A stretch of DNA of 64,000 nt from an uncultured Porphyromonadaceae bacterium (GTDB lineage: Bacteria; Bacteroidota; Bacteroidia; Bacteroidales; Muribaculaceae), in the NCBI GenBank assembly GCA_902495075.1, contig CABUVO010000015.1, forward strand, positions 1 to 64,000, written 5' to 3'. Shown one piece after another: positions 8,294 through 17,188 of the stretch (position 1 is its first letter; every line of letters starts with the position of its first letter). Made by a program: the position numbers and the translations under genes. The notes under the pieces were generated by a model. That model was not told the DNA's origin. It made no database searches and was given only the letters and a program-made list of their open reading frames with translations.

Positions 8294-8941
8294 ATGAAGA
8301 GATCATTGATAATATTAGTGATGTCATTGTTTGGATTTGTTCCGGCAATGCATTCGGAAGATAAGGTTGAAATAATCAGAGGCGCCGATTTCCCCTTTTA
8401 TATGAAAGAGGCTGAGGCGGGAGATGGAGAAGGGATGCGGTGTGTGGCAGTGTGCTATCAGACCGGAGCCGGAGTGGAGAAAGATTTGCGCAAGGCATGG
8501 GAATGGTATGGAAAGGCTGCAGCGGAGGGGAATACGGAAGCTCAATATGCCATAGGCACTCTTTATCGCGATGGAATAGGGACGCGACAAAATTATAAGG
8601 AGGCTGCATATTGGTTTCGCAAGGCTGCTTCCAACGGTCATGCAAAAGCCATGATCAATATCGCTCGACAGTTTGCGGAAGGGAAGGGGGTTCTTGCAGA
8701 TCAGCGTATTGCCGCCGAAAATTATTGGCGTGCCGCAGAGCGGGGGGAAGATGAAGGGGCATATCAGTTTGCCGTAATGCTCAGAGACGGGAAAGGTGTT
8801 GCAAAAGATCTTCCACGAGCTTTGAAATATTTCACAAAAGCGGCAGCTCACGATTATAAAGATTCCAGAAGTCAGGCTGATGCCCTTATTTCGCAAGGTG
8901 TCAGACTTACACCGGATAAAAACAAACATAAACACAAATAA
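8294..8941 (+). CDS. Secreted Sel1-like repeat protein
   Basis: A 215-residue protein with an N-terminal signal peptide (MKRSLIILVMSLFGFVPAMHS). About five Sel1-type TPR units follow, recognisable by the A-x-x-x-G-x-G-V...D...A-x-x-W-Y/F-x-K-A-A pattern: DLRKAWEWYGKAAAEGNTEA near 64, NYKEAAYWFRKAASNGHAKA near 100 and DLPRALKYFTKAAAHDYKDS near 171. The C-terminus is a lysine/histidine-rich tail. Sel1 arrays act as protein-binding scaffolds; the partner is unknown. serB follows after 13 bases and is probably cotranscribed. Confidence 0.85.
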   Translation: MKRSLIILVMSLFGFVPAMHSEDKVEIIRGADFPFYMKEAEAGDGEGMRCVAVCYQTGAGVEKDLRKAWEWYGKAAAEGNTEAQYAIGTLYRDGIGTRQNYKEAAYWFRKAASNGHAKAMINIARQFAEGKGVLADQRIAAENYWRAAERGEDEGAYQFAVMLRDGKGVAKDLPRALKYFTKAAAHDYKDSRSQADALISQGVRLTPDKNKHKHK

Positions 8942-8954
8942 GAAGCTATAAACT

Positions 8955-10181
8955 ATGTCTACTAATAGAGAACTTATTCTAATAAATATATCAGGACCGG
9001 ACAAAAGCGGTATAACAGCCGAACTCACCGGTATTCTTGCACGTCACGATGCCGATATTCTCGACATCGGTCAGGCGGACATCCATCACACTTTGTCGTT
9101 GGGTATCCTTTTCAAGACCGATAGCCGCCGCAGCGGCGAGATATTGAAGGAATTGCTTTTCAAGACCAATGACCTCAACGTTAAGGTTTCATTCAATATA
9201 ATCAGCGAGGAGGAATACAACAGCTGGGTGTCGCGACAGGGAAAGAACCGGTATATTGTCACAATCTTGGGACGCAAGATTACTGCGCGTCAGATCTCGG
9301 CGGTATCAGGAATTATTTCAGAGCAGGGGCTTAATATCGAGACTATAACGCGTCTTACAGGACGCATGCCGCTCGATGAGCGCGAGCAGCCGGCGGCAAA
9401 GGGTTGCGTGGAGTTTTCCGTGCGTGGCAACATCAAGGATAAGGAGAAAATGCAGAGTGATTTCATGCATCTTGCGTCAGAACTTAATTTTGATATCTCG
9501 ACGCAGGAGGATACGATGTATCGCAGGAGCCGACGTCTGATTTGTTTTGATATGGATTCCACGCTTATACGCACTGAGGTGATTGATGAACTTGCCGATC
9601 GCGCCGGAGTGGGAGAGGAAGTGAGACGCATCACAGAGTCTGCCATGCGGGGAGAGATCGATTTCAAGGAGAGTTTCACGCAGCGTGTTAAACTCCTTAA
9701 GGGACTTGATGTTTCGGTAATGAAAGATATTGCGGAAAATCTGCCTATCACAGAAGGGGTGGAACGGTTGATGGAGGTGTTGAAGCGCTCGGGCTATAAG
9801 ACTGCAATTCTTTCGGGTGGTTTCACATATTTCGGTAATTATCTGAAACAGCGTTTCGGCTTTGACTATGTATATGCCAACGAACTGGAGATTGGAGAAG
9901 ATGGCAAACTTACGGGGAATTATGTTGGAGACATCGTTGACGGACAGCGTAAGCGTGAACTGCTCAGGCTGCTTGCCCAAGTAGAGAATATCAACATTGC
10001 CCAGACTATTGCGGTAGGCGACGGAGCGAACGATCTCCCGATGCTTTCAGAGGCTGGACTCGGCATAGCTTTCCATGCAAAACCCAAGGTGAAGGCGGAA
10101 GCGCAGCAGAGCATATCGACAATCGGTATTGACGGTGTGCTGTATTTCCTTGGATTCAAGGATTCATATATTAAATCTTGA
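8955..10181 (+). CDS. serB: Phosphoserine phosphatase with N-terminal ACT domains
   Basis: A 408-residue enzyme that hydrolyses O-phospho-L-serine to serine, the last step of serine biosynthesis. Residues 1-180 contain two ACT-like regulatory segments (LILINISGPDKSGITAELTG at the start and YIVTILGRKITARQISAVSG near 97). The HAD phosphatase domain begins near 190. The nucleophile motif DMDST is at 199-203, the substrate loop near 215-250, SGGF near 290, and the metal-binding GDGANDLPML near 356. All catalytic residues are present. Tandem ACT domains suggest feedback by serine or another amino acid. Confidence 0.95.
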   Translation: MSTNRELILINISGPDKSGITAELTGILARHDADILDIGQADIHHTLSLGILFKTDSRRSGEILKELLFKTNDLNVKVSFNIISEEEYNSWVSRQGKNRYIVTILGRKITARQISAVSGIISEQGLNIETITRLTGRMPLDEREQPAAKGCVEFSVRGNIKDKEKMQSDFMHLASELNFDISTQEDTMYRRSRRLICFDMDSTLIRTEVIDELADRAGVGEEVRRITESAMRGEIDFKESFTQRVKLLKGLDVSVMKDIAENLPITEGVERLMEVLKRSGYKTAILSGGFTYFGNYLKQRFGFDYVYANELEIGEDGKLTGNYVGDIVDGQRKRELLRLLAQVENINIAQTIAVGDGANDLPMLSEAGLGIAFHAKPKVKAEAQQSISTIGIDGVLYFLGFKDSYIKS

Positions 10182-10264
10182 AACCATCCGGTGCCATTTG
10201 TTGTTGAATTTTTAGGAGTTGTTTAATTCAGAATAGCTTCCTAAGGTGATTAAATATCAAGGTT

Positions 10265-12595
10265 ATGGCAAAAAGGGTATTCCTGTCAATACTTCTGATG
10301 GTATTGGCATGTAACGTATCATTTTCCCAAACGAACAAAGACAGTGTTGTCCGTAGCGGTGGAAGAGAACGAGTAGGATTGGTGCTTAGTGGTGGCGGTG
10401 CTAAAGGTATTGCCCATGTCGGTGTAATCAAGGCTCTGGAGGATAACGATATACCTATTGATTACGTGGCAGGGACATCGATGGGTGCAATTGTCGGTAG
10501 CCTCTATTCCTGTGGATGGTCACCCGAGAAGATGATAAAGTTTTTTACCGCTCCCGATTTTATTTATTGGAGCACTGGTGTGATCAATCCTGATCATAAG
10601 TATTACCTCACCCAGCCTTCGCCAACTCCAAGATGGCTTACAGCCAACATCAATCTGCGCGACACCACTGCTTTTCTGAATCAGATTCTCCCCTCAAATC
10701 TTGTGAGTCCGCTTCCGATGAATATAGAATTTCTGAAGATATACGGACCCTATACCTTGCAATGTCAGAGGAACTTCAATAAACTTTTTGTGCCATTCCG
10801 ATGCGTCACGAGTGATGTGTATCACAAACGCAAGATAGTTCTTCATGGTGGTTCTTTGGGAGACGCCGTGCGCGCCTCGATGAGTTTCCCGTTTGTGTTC
10901 AAGCCGATAAAGATGGATGGGGTGCTTGTTTATGACGGAGGAATCTACGATAATTTCCCGGTTGATGTTATGGAGACGGCATTTCATCCTGACTTTATTA
11001 TCGGCGTGTCGGTGTCGGGAGCCGATAAGAAACCTCAGCCAAATAATGTGTATAGTCAGTTGGAGGATATGATTATCCAGAACAATGATTATAGCGTGCC
11101 GGCAAAGAATGGCATTAAGATCCAAGTTCCGGTGCTCGATTTTGGAGTTCTCGATTTTGCCAAAGCCCAGACCATTTATGACATCGGTTATAAGACAGGA
11201 ATGGAGATGGTGGATTCTATCAAGAAACGTATTCATGCGCGTGTGCCCTTGAAGGAGGTTACGGCACGTCGTGAAACCTTTGCTTCCCGAACTCCCGCGC
11301 TAACGTTTGATTCTGTGGAGGTGACAGGAGCCAAGGGAGAACAGGCTCGCTATCTGGAATATCTTTTCGAGGGTAATGGTCGCAAACCGATAGGAATCGA
11401 TAGAGTAGAGAATTCTTATTATCGTGCGGTAACCGACGGCACACTGCGCAATCTTGTGCCACAGCTTGAGATGGGTAAGAATAATCGCAACACACTCCTT
11501 CTCGAAGCTTCGCTTCAGCGCCCATGGTCGCTGGGAGTCGGAGGATGGATCACATCCACTGCCAACAGTATGCTCTATGTGGATTTCGGATATCATTCGT
11601 TAAGTTTCAACTCTCTGGATGTTAACATGAGCGGATGGGTAGGACAGTCATATCTTGCCGGAATGGTAAGCGGTAAATTCACTATCCGCAGTTCAGTGCC
11701 TTCGTTCGTAAGGGTTGAGGGAGTTATGAGCCGTCAGAAATTCTACGACTCGCAGTTGCTGTTTTATGAAAATTCCACACCAACCTTTATCACGGAGGTG
11801 GATAACTTCATACGTGCCTCATATGAATGGGCAATCGGTATGCGGGCAAAGGGATATGCAAGCTTGGGTTACGGCTATATGTCGGATTCGTATTACCCTA
11901 CAAACGTGACTGACTATTCGCAAACATCCAAAGATAAGACACAATATCAGTTGGGAGTATTCCGCGCCGGAGTGGAAAGCAATCTTCTCAACGACAACAT
12001 GTATCCGAATGCCGGCTATCACTGGAAAGCCAATCTGACATTGAGTTATGAATCGTCGCGCTATACTCCTCATGGCGACAAATCTCTGCGTACATCCTAT
12101 AATGGTGCGCCGCGTGCGGCTTTGGAAGGTTACTGGAAGCAATTCTTTCCGCTGCACCGCAAGGTAAAATTAGGTGTGATGGCGAATGCCATGGGCACGT
12201 TGCAACACCTGAAACAGAATTATACCGCCACCCTGATACATGCGGCAGCATTTGCCCCCACACCATCCACTCAAAACTATTTCAATGAAGCCTTCCGCTC
12301 TGACAATTATGTTGCGGCAGGTCTGATTCCGGTTTGGAATCCGGTAGGTAAATTCCAGTTGAGAGGGGACTTCTATGTATATTCTCCGATAAGGAATCTT
12401 GTGCCGGATGGAGAGCGAGCCCGCTACGACGGATGGTTCCGCAAGGCAGAATTCATCGGTGAGGTAGCCGCCGTCTACAACTTCCCCTTCGCCAGCCTCT
12501 CTCTCTACGGCAACTACCTCTCCTATCCAGCCCACAACTGGAACATCGGCATCAACTTCGGTCTCCTCTTCCACGCCCCGAAACTCCTCCGATAA
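10265..12595 (+). CDS. Patatin-like phospholipase with C-terminal outer-membrane beta-barrel
   Basis: A 776-residue exported protein with a signal peptide (MAKRVFLSILLMVLACNVSF). The patatin lipase domain at residues 35-300 has the oxyanion motif GGGAKG near 43, the nucleophile elbow GTSMG (Ser72) and the catalytic DGG (Asp224), so the Ser-Asp dyad is intact. After a linker, residues 350-776 are rich in alternating hydrophobic/aromatic strands ending in NIGINFGLLFHAPKLLR, as in the 16-stranded BamA-type barrel of PlpD-like (type Vd) proteins. The likely role is acyl-ester hydrolysis at or beyond the outer membrane. The last 40 codons switch abruptly to C-ending codons. Confidence 0.9.
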   Translation: MAKRVFLSILLMVLACNVSFSQTNKDSVVRSGGRERVGLVLSGGGAKGIAHVGVIKALEDNDIPIDYVAGTSMGAIVGSLYSCGWSPEKMIKFFTAPDFIYWSTGVINPDHKYYLTQPSPTPRWLTANINLRDTTAFLNQILPSNLVSPLPMNIEFLKIYGPYTLQCQRNFNKLFVPFRCVTSDVYHKRKIVLHGGSLGDAVRASMSFPFVFKPIKMDGVLVYDGGIYDNFPVDVMETAFHPDFIIGVSVSGADKKPQPNNVYSQLEDMIIQNNDYSVPAKNGIKIQVPVLDFGVLDFAKAQTIYDIGYKTGMEMVDSIKKRIHARVPLKEVTARRETFASRTPALTFDSVEVTGAKGEQARYLEYLFEGNGRKPIGIDRVENSYYRAVTDGTLRNLVPQLEMGKNNRNTLLLEASLQRPWSLGVGGWITSTANSMLYVDFGYHSLSFNSLDVNMSGWVGQSYLAGMVSGKFTIRSSVPSFVRVEGVMSRQKFYDSQLLFYENSTPTFITEVDNFIRASYEWAIGMRAKGYASLGYGYMSDSYYPTNVTDYSQTSKDKTQYQLGVFRAGVESNLLNDNMYPNAGYHWKANLTLSYESSRYTPHGDKSLRTSYNGAPRAALEGYWKQFFPLHRKVKLGVMANAMGTLQHLKQNYTATLIHAAAFAPTPSTQNYFNEAFRSDNYVAAGLIPVWNPVGKFQLRGDFYVYSPIRNLVPDGERARYDGWFRKAEFIGEVAAVYNFPFASLSLYGNYLSYPAHNWNIGINFGLLFHAPKLLR

Positions 12596-12648
12596 AAACG
12601 GTTGAGGGGTTTCATAGGTTTTCATACAGCATACATGACATTTCATAC

Positions 12649-12685
12649 AATGGAGGGCAAATCATTTTGCCTTCCATTTATTTTT
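12649..12685 (+). terminator. Terminator of the patatin gene
   Basis: A 13-bp stem (aatggagggcaaa with tttgccttccatt, one G-U pair) around a TCAT loop, followed by TATTTTT. Confidence 0.8.
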
Positions 12686-12725
12686 GATGAAATTTGGCGT
12701 AAATAATTTTTGATAGCATTAGATT

Positions 12726-13775
12726 ATGAAACGTCGAATTCCATTTATCATCTTTCTTTCGATTCTTCTCGCTACCGGATGTAAATCGGAGCATAGAGCA
12801 AACGAAACCACACAACCACTAACTAATCCTCATGAGGAGGCGAATGCCATTTATTACTGGAAAACTGTTTTGGATGTCGATTCCGCAGACATGGAGTTTA
12901 TGCGGGCGCATAAAATTAAAAGGGCTTATATCAGATTTTTTGATGTGGTTAAGGATGAGTCTCCTGTGGCAAAAGATATCGTTATACCTAACGCTACGTT
13001 AAAGGTGAAAAATCCATTGCCTGTTGATGAAATCATACCAACTGTTTATATCACACTCGATGCAATCCGCAACATGGAAGACGTGGATAAATGGGCTGAC
13101 CTTATAGTGGAAAGAGTTGATAATATGAGCAAGTATAATGCTTTTGGTGAGTTGCGTGAAATTCAACTCGATTGCGATTGGACTTCTGAAACCGAAGATA
13201 CATATTTCAGATTGTGCAAGGCTATTAAAAAGAAATTGGTTTCTGTGGATTCTACTTATTGCATCAGTTCTACAATTCGCTTGCATCAACTTGCCAAAGC
13301 GGCTGCGCCTGTGGATTATGGGGTGTTGATGCTGTATAATACAGGCTCGTTTGAGAATAAGGAAGAAGTGAATTCTATTCTTGATGTTGAAGATGTGGCG
13401 CCATACGTGAAAAAACTGGCGAAATATCCACTTCCTCTTGATTTCGCATATCCATCCTATTCATGGAGTCTCCTGTTTAGAAATAACCGATTTTTAGGTC
13501 TTTTGCGTGACGACATCTCAGAATACCGAAATATAACTGAAAGGATTGAAGAAAACAAATATAGATTCCTTAAAGACACAACTGTAAATGAAACTAATCT
13601 TCAAATGGGCGATGTAATCAGGCACGAGACATCCCGTTATTCATCGATAATGGATGTGAAGAAAATGATTGAGAAGGAATATGGGAATCGTTCTCACTCC
13701 AATATCATTTATCACCTTGATTCATCTAATTTATCTAAATATTCGTATGATGAAATTGAGAATATTTATAAGTAG
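12726..13775 (+). CDS. Lipoprotein of unknown function, possibly TIM-barrel (DUF3142-like)
   Basis: A 349-residue protein with a lipoprotein signal sequence (FIIFLSILLATGC, Cys19), so it is probably anchored in a periplasm-facing or outer membrane. The core has segments typical of a glycoside-hydrolase-like TIM barrel: YYWKTVLDVD, KRAYIRFFDV near 65, EIQLDCDWTSETEDTYFRLC near 142, and DYGVLMLYNTGSF near 198. The Q-x-D-x-D strand followed by a helix resembles DUF3142 proteins, but this is only a resemblance by eye. It overlaps the next gene by 26 bases, so the two are translationally coupled. GC content is a little lower than in the flanks. Confidence 0.65.
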   Translation: MKRRIPFIIFLSILLATGCKSEHRANETTQPLTNPHEEANAIYYWKTVLDVDSADMEFMRAHKIKRAYIRFFDVVKDESPVAKDIVIPNATLKVKNPLPVDEIIPTVYITLDAIRNMEDVDKWADLIVERVDNMSKYNAFGELREIQLDCDWTSETEDTYFRLCKAIKKKLVSVDSTYCISSTIRLHQLAKAAAPVDYGVLMLYNTGSFENKEEVNSILDVEDVAPYVKKLAKYPLPLDFAYPSYSWSLLFRNNRFLGLLRDDISEYRNITERIEENKYRFLKDTTVNETNLQMGDVIRHETSRYSSIMDVKKMIEKEYGNRSHSNIIYHLDSSNLSKYSYDEIENIYK

Positions 13776-15777
13776 TTTGCTCTTGGCAGTAATTGGGTTG
13801 GAATCCTCAGGTTGCGGACCTTATAACAGCATGACAAAGAATCCACTGAAATTCCATTTTTACCAGGAGGAAAACATCGGGAATCTTTCTCGTTCGTATA
13901 ATGGTGAGAATGTGAAGCTTTGGAAGAAGCTTTCTGATGCGGAGTTGTCGGATGAGGAGATTGAGGATGCCGTTTATAACTCAAGTCTATTGGACTTGAA
14001 ATCTGCCTTTGAAGGAGGTGCGACTCAGAACCGTTTCCTTCTCTGGATCATTAGAAATAAAAGAAAGGATATTGAAGAATTCTTATTGACGGCGAAAGAA
14101 CTTGAAGAATTGCGAAGCGAAAGGGTTTCGGCATGGTATCATCCTTCATATAAATCGAAAGAGAAAGAGGATGAACGATTCCATGTCATTCTTTCAAAAT
14201 GTAAGGAGCATTTGTCGGGAAGGCTTGCTGACCGTTACATGTTGCAGGCAATCCGAGCGTTGATTTCGCTTGGCGAATATCATGAAGCTATAAGTTTATA
14301 TAAGAAAAATTTTAAGTCTTATACAGAAAACAATCTGTTTAAAAGAATGTCGAAACGATATGTCGCCGGATGTCTTCAAAGAATTGGTCAAATAGAGGAG
14401 TCTAATAGGATGTTTGCAGAGGTCGGCGATTTCAATTCTATAGTAGGAGATAAGAAAAATGACTACCGCTATATGGCATCCGTCAGCCCGGAATCACCGG
14501 AATTGAAGATCAGACTTAATAGAGTTATCGGTTATGGCGATTCAGTTGTTAACAATAGGTATTATGCTGTCGTCGAGGCTGCTCTGAAATCTCCGCATGT
14601 AGTGAACAGAGGTGATTGGCTCTTTCTTAAGGCGTATGTGGAGGGAATTTATAATCATAATTCGGGGAGGGCTGTTCAGCTGGTAAAACAGGCTCTAAAA
14701 AGTAAGATCTCAACTGAAGAAATGAGGAATGATGCTAAATTCTTTAAGATTTGCATTGAAGCGGAAAACGGCAATTTGTCAAATCTGCAGGAGAATGTTT
14801 GCTGGATTATGAATAAATACGGGAATCGAGACGGACTGTGGTTCTTTATAATTCCTGCATTGTTGAAGAAAGGGAGAACTACGGAGGCTTTGTTGTTCGC
14901 AAATTGCAGGTCTGGAAATGACGATGCATTTGCAGATACAGGTTTTCAGATGATGCTTTCATGCAAAGCAAAGGATATTGTGGCATATAAGAAATATCTT
15001 GATACGAATAATTCTGAACTCTTTAAATCCTTCAGGAATTGGGTTGTCAGTGATAAAAATTACTTGAATGAAATCATTGGTACTCTTTTTCTGAGGGAGG
15101 GTGATTATGAAAATGCGGCAAAGTATCTTGCCGATGTTTCGTTGACATATCAGAAGTTATTGTCTATTTACACGGAAGAATTTCTGATTTATGATCCATG
15201 GCAATATACATATACAGATGAAGACAAATGGTATTATCGTTGGTGGCGAGACGAAGAAGTTTATTCAGATCCTGATGATGAAAAAGAATCATATCGCCCT
15301 ATATTTGAAAAGGCAAAGAATAGAAGGTTGGCAACGCAGGATAATGCTAAATTAAAATTTGCAAGAGAGATGGCACGTTTGTCAAAAGTGATGAAAACTG
15401 GCAAAACTAAAGATGAAAGGATGCTTGCTAAACTGAAATATACAATCGGTCGATATAATTCTTTTAACTCTTGTTGGGCTTTAACCCAATACTGGCTGGG
15501 GAATACAGATCATCGGAATTATCAGCTTTTTTATTACGGCTGGGATGATGTGTATGAACTTGATTACATTATTGATTTGCCTCGTGAGCTTGCTCAGGTG
15601 TCATCAACTTTCAAGGAAGATGTAGAGAAAGTATTCAAAGAACTTCAATCATATGAAGCAAAAGCGGAGGCATATCTGATGTTGCGGAATTTTAAGACGA
15701 TAGCGAAGCATTATCCCAAATCAGCTGCCGGAAAATATCTTTCGGCGCATTGTGATGCGTGGAAAGACTGGCTCTGA
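13750..15777 (+). CDS. TPR-like lipoprotein of unknown function
   Basis: A 675-residue protein. The start at 13750 (MKLRIFISSLLLAVIGLE then SSGC) gives a plausible lipoprotein signal with Cys near 23; longer frames would run further into the upstream gene. The body is helical and repetitive in the manner of TPR/solenoid proteins (LISLGEYHEAISLYKKNFKS near 175, FLREGDYENAAKYLADVSL near 450). No catalytic motif is visible. The 26-base overlap with the preceding lipoprotein gene argues for a stoichiometric partner, perhaps a surface complex with the barrel-like lipoprotein. The family is not recognised. Confidence 0.7.
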   Translation: MKLRIFISSLLLAVIGLESSGCGPYNSMTKNPLKFHFYQEENIGNLSRSYNGENVKLWKKLSDAELSDEEIEDAVYNSSLLDLKSAFEGGATQNRFLLWIIRNKRKDIEEFLLTAKELEELRSERVSAWYHPSYKSKEKEDERFHVILSKCKEHLSGRLADRYMLQAIRALISLGEYHEAISLYKKNFKSYTENNLFKRMSKRYVAGCLQRIGQIEESNRMFAEVGDFNSIVGDKKNDYRYMASVSPESPELKIRLNRVIGYGDSVVNNRYYAVVEAALKSPHVVNRGDWLFLKAYVEGIYNHNSGRAVQLVKQALKSKISTEEMRNDAKFFKICIEAENGNLSNLQENVCWIMNKYGNRDGLWFFIIPALLKKGRTTEALLFANCRSGNDDAFADTGFQMMLSCKAKDIVAYKKYLDTNNSELFKSFRNWVVSDKNYLNEIIGTLFLREGDYENAAKYLADVSLTYQKLLSIYTEEFLIYDPWQYTYTDEDKWYYRWWRDEEVYSDPDDEKESYRPIFEKAKNRRLATQDNAKLKFAREMARLSKVMKTGKTKDERMLAKLKYTIGRYNSFNSCWALTQYWLGNTDHRNYQLFYYGWDDVYELDYIIDLPRELAQVSSTFKEDVEKVFKELQSYEAKAEAYLMLRNFKTIAKHYPKSAAGKYLSAHCDAWKDWL

Positions 15778-15802
15778 TGCGAGATTATTGAAACGAATGT
15801 AG

Positions 15803-15828
15803 TATATTTGCAATTACAATTATATTTG
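15803..15828 (+). promoter_or_regulatory. Two -7 promoter elements before the LytTR gene
   Basis: TATATTTG occurs at 15803-15810 and again at 15821-15828, both matching TAnnTTTG. The first is the better candidate, giving a transcript start near 15817; the second is too close to the ATG at 15831 except for a leaderless mRNA. Confidence 0.45.
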
Positions 15829-15830
15829 TA

Positions 15831-16193
15831 ATGGGTAAGCTATTATTCTCCACATCAACAGAATTGATACGCATTCCTTCGGACGGGGTGGTTTACATCA
15901 CGGCTGACGGAAATTATTCAGTCATCAATATGGTTGACCAGGGAGAATATGTGCTCACTATGCAGTTAGGTCAGATTGAGCGGAGGATAGCGGAAACGCT
16001 TGCACCCGGTGACAATGTATTTATTAGAATCGGGAAAAGTCTGATTGTGAATAAAGAATACATCACGTGTGTGAATCCTACACGACAGAAGATGGTTCTG
16101 TCTGATGGAAGAACGTTTCGTTATGAGGTTTCAGCCTCAAAAGAGGCGTTGAAGGCTCTTAAAGAGTTTATAGAAAAGGAGGATATGTTATGA
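15831..16193 (+). CDS. Stand-alone LytTR DNA-binding regulator
   Basis: A 120-residue protein that is nearly all LytTR domain: IRIPSDGVVYITADGNYSVI near 14, then MQLGQIERRIAETL, FIRIGKSLIVNKEYITCVNP near 64, and KMVLSDGRTFRYEVSASKEA near 84. These match the beta-rich DNA-binding fold of AgrA/LytR C-terminal domains. There is no receiver domain, so it is not a classical two-component regulator and must be controlled by abundance, a partner, or the membrane protein encoded next (start codons overlap the stop by 4 bases, ATGA). Confidence 0.88.
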   Translation: MGKLLFSTSTELIRIPSDGVVYITADGNYSVINMVDQGEYVLTMQLGQIERRIAETLAPGDNVFIRIGKSLIVNKEYITCVNPTRQKMVLSDGRTFRYEVSASKEALKALKEFIEKEDML

Positions 16194-17116
16194 GTGAATT
16201 GCAGAATCGAGATATCGGGGATGATGAGATCAGAATAATATCTTCCGAAAATAGTGGTAAAACTAATCAGCCATCCGAAGAAAAATCGGATAGTATCCGT
16301 AATGTCGGCAAATCCGGCAATTCCGTCAAGAAATATAGATGGCTCATTATCATTGGTTGTGTAGTTGTAGTTATGCTCGCCATATGCATGATTACATTTG
16401 CATATATTTATGATTCCAATGATATTGAGACATCAGAATCGACAGAAAGTGAAAGTGTGGTAGCACCCCTTGCGAAGAATATTGATGAAGAACCGACGAA
16501 CTGTAAAGGATTCGTAGAGATTACCGATACTGTAGTCAATGGCAAATCTTTAACGATATTGACTCCGAAGGATGGAACTCCTGTATTGGAAGTTGGAGAT
16601 AAATCTTTAGACGATCCGAACGTTATTATGGCGATGCCGGCAGCTGATATAAGAGAAGATAACGGAGAGATAGTAGGAGCTTTTGTATTGAAAGGGGAAT
16701 TGTTGAGTAAAGGAAGTGCGAAAGCCGGCTTTTGTGCGATAGTAGGAGATAAGCCGGTGGTAGGAGTTTCTGATGCCACACCATATCTGGAGCAAGCTTT
16801 GGACAATGAAGGATATTTTTTCCGACAATACCCTCTCGTAGTAGGAGGACTGATTGTAGAAAACAAACCCAAAGGGCGTTCACTGCGAAAAGCGCTTGTA
16901 GATAGAGACGGAAAGATCTCGGTAGTTCTCAGTAACGACAGGATGACCTTCCACGACTTTTCGCAATCCTTGGTTGACCTTGGCGTTTCCAACGCCATCT
17001 ACCTTGTCGGCTCCACCGCCTACGGCTTTGCCGTAGACAAATCCGGCACCCGCCACGCCTACGGCATCCGCACCGTCCCCGCCTCCCCCAACGATACCTA
17101 CCTCCTCTGGCACTAA
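16190..17116 (+). CDS. Membrane-anchored NAGPA/phosphodiester-glycosidase-like protein
   Basis: A 308-residue protein with a 47-residue polar cytoplasmic N-terminus, one transmembrane helix (WLIIIGCVVVVMLAICMITF near 50-72), and an extracytoplasmic domain. From residue 155 the domain resembles the NAGPA/DUF2233 fold: FCAIVGDKPVVGVSDAT, then RQYPLVVGGLIVENKPKGRS, VDRDGKISVVLS, and SQSLVDLGVSNAIYLVGSTA. The usual Asp-Gly-Gly after the last strand is replaced by VGS, so activity is doubtful. The 4-base overlap with the LytTR gene suggests the pair works as a membrane sensor and DNA-binding partner. That is inference. The final 50 codons are markedly C-rich. Confidence 0.6.
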   Translation: MSELQNRDIGDDEIRIISSENSGKTNQPSEEKSDSIRNVGKSGNSVKKYRWLIIIGCVVVVMLAICMITFAYIYDSNDIETSESTESESVVAPLAKNIDEEPTNCKGFVEITDTVVNGKSLTILTPKDGTPVLEVGDKSLDDPNVIMAMPAADIREDNGEIVGAFVLKGELLSKGSAKAGFCAIVGDKPVVGVSDATPYLEQALDNEGYFFRQYPLVVGGLIVENKPKGRSLRKALVDRDGKISVVLSNDRMTFHDFSQSLVDLGVSNAIYLVGSTAYGFAVDKSGTRHAYGIRTVPASPNDTYLLWH

Positions 17117-17133
17117 AAACACAAGTATAACAA

Positions 17134-17147
17134 ACTAATGCATTAGT
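17134..17147. promoter_or_regulatory. 14-bp perfect palindrome upstream of the giant gene
   Basis: actaatg followed by its reverse complement cattagt, 41 bases before the ATG at 17189. It is a candidate operator or element boundary. A near -7 match (TA-AAT-TTTG, one base too long) lies at 17176-17184. Confidence 0.4.
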
Positions 17148-17188
17148 CTGTATATCAGGATAAATATTATATAATTAAATTTTGTATT

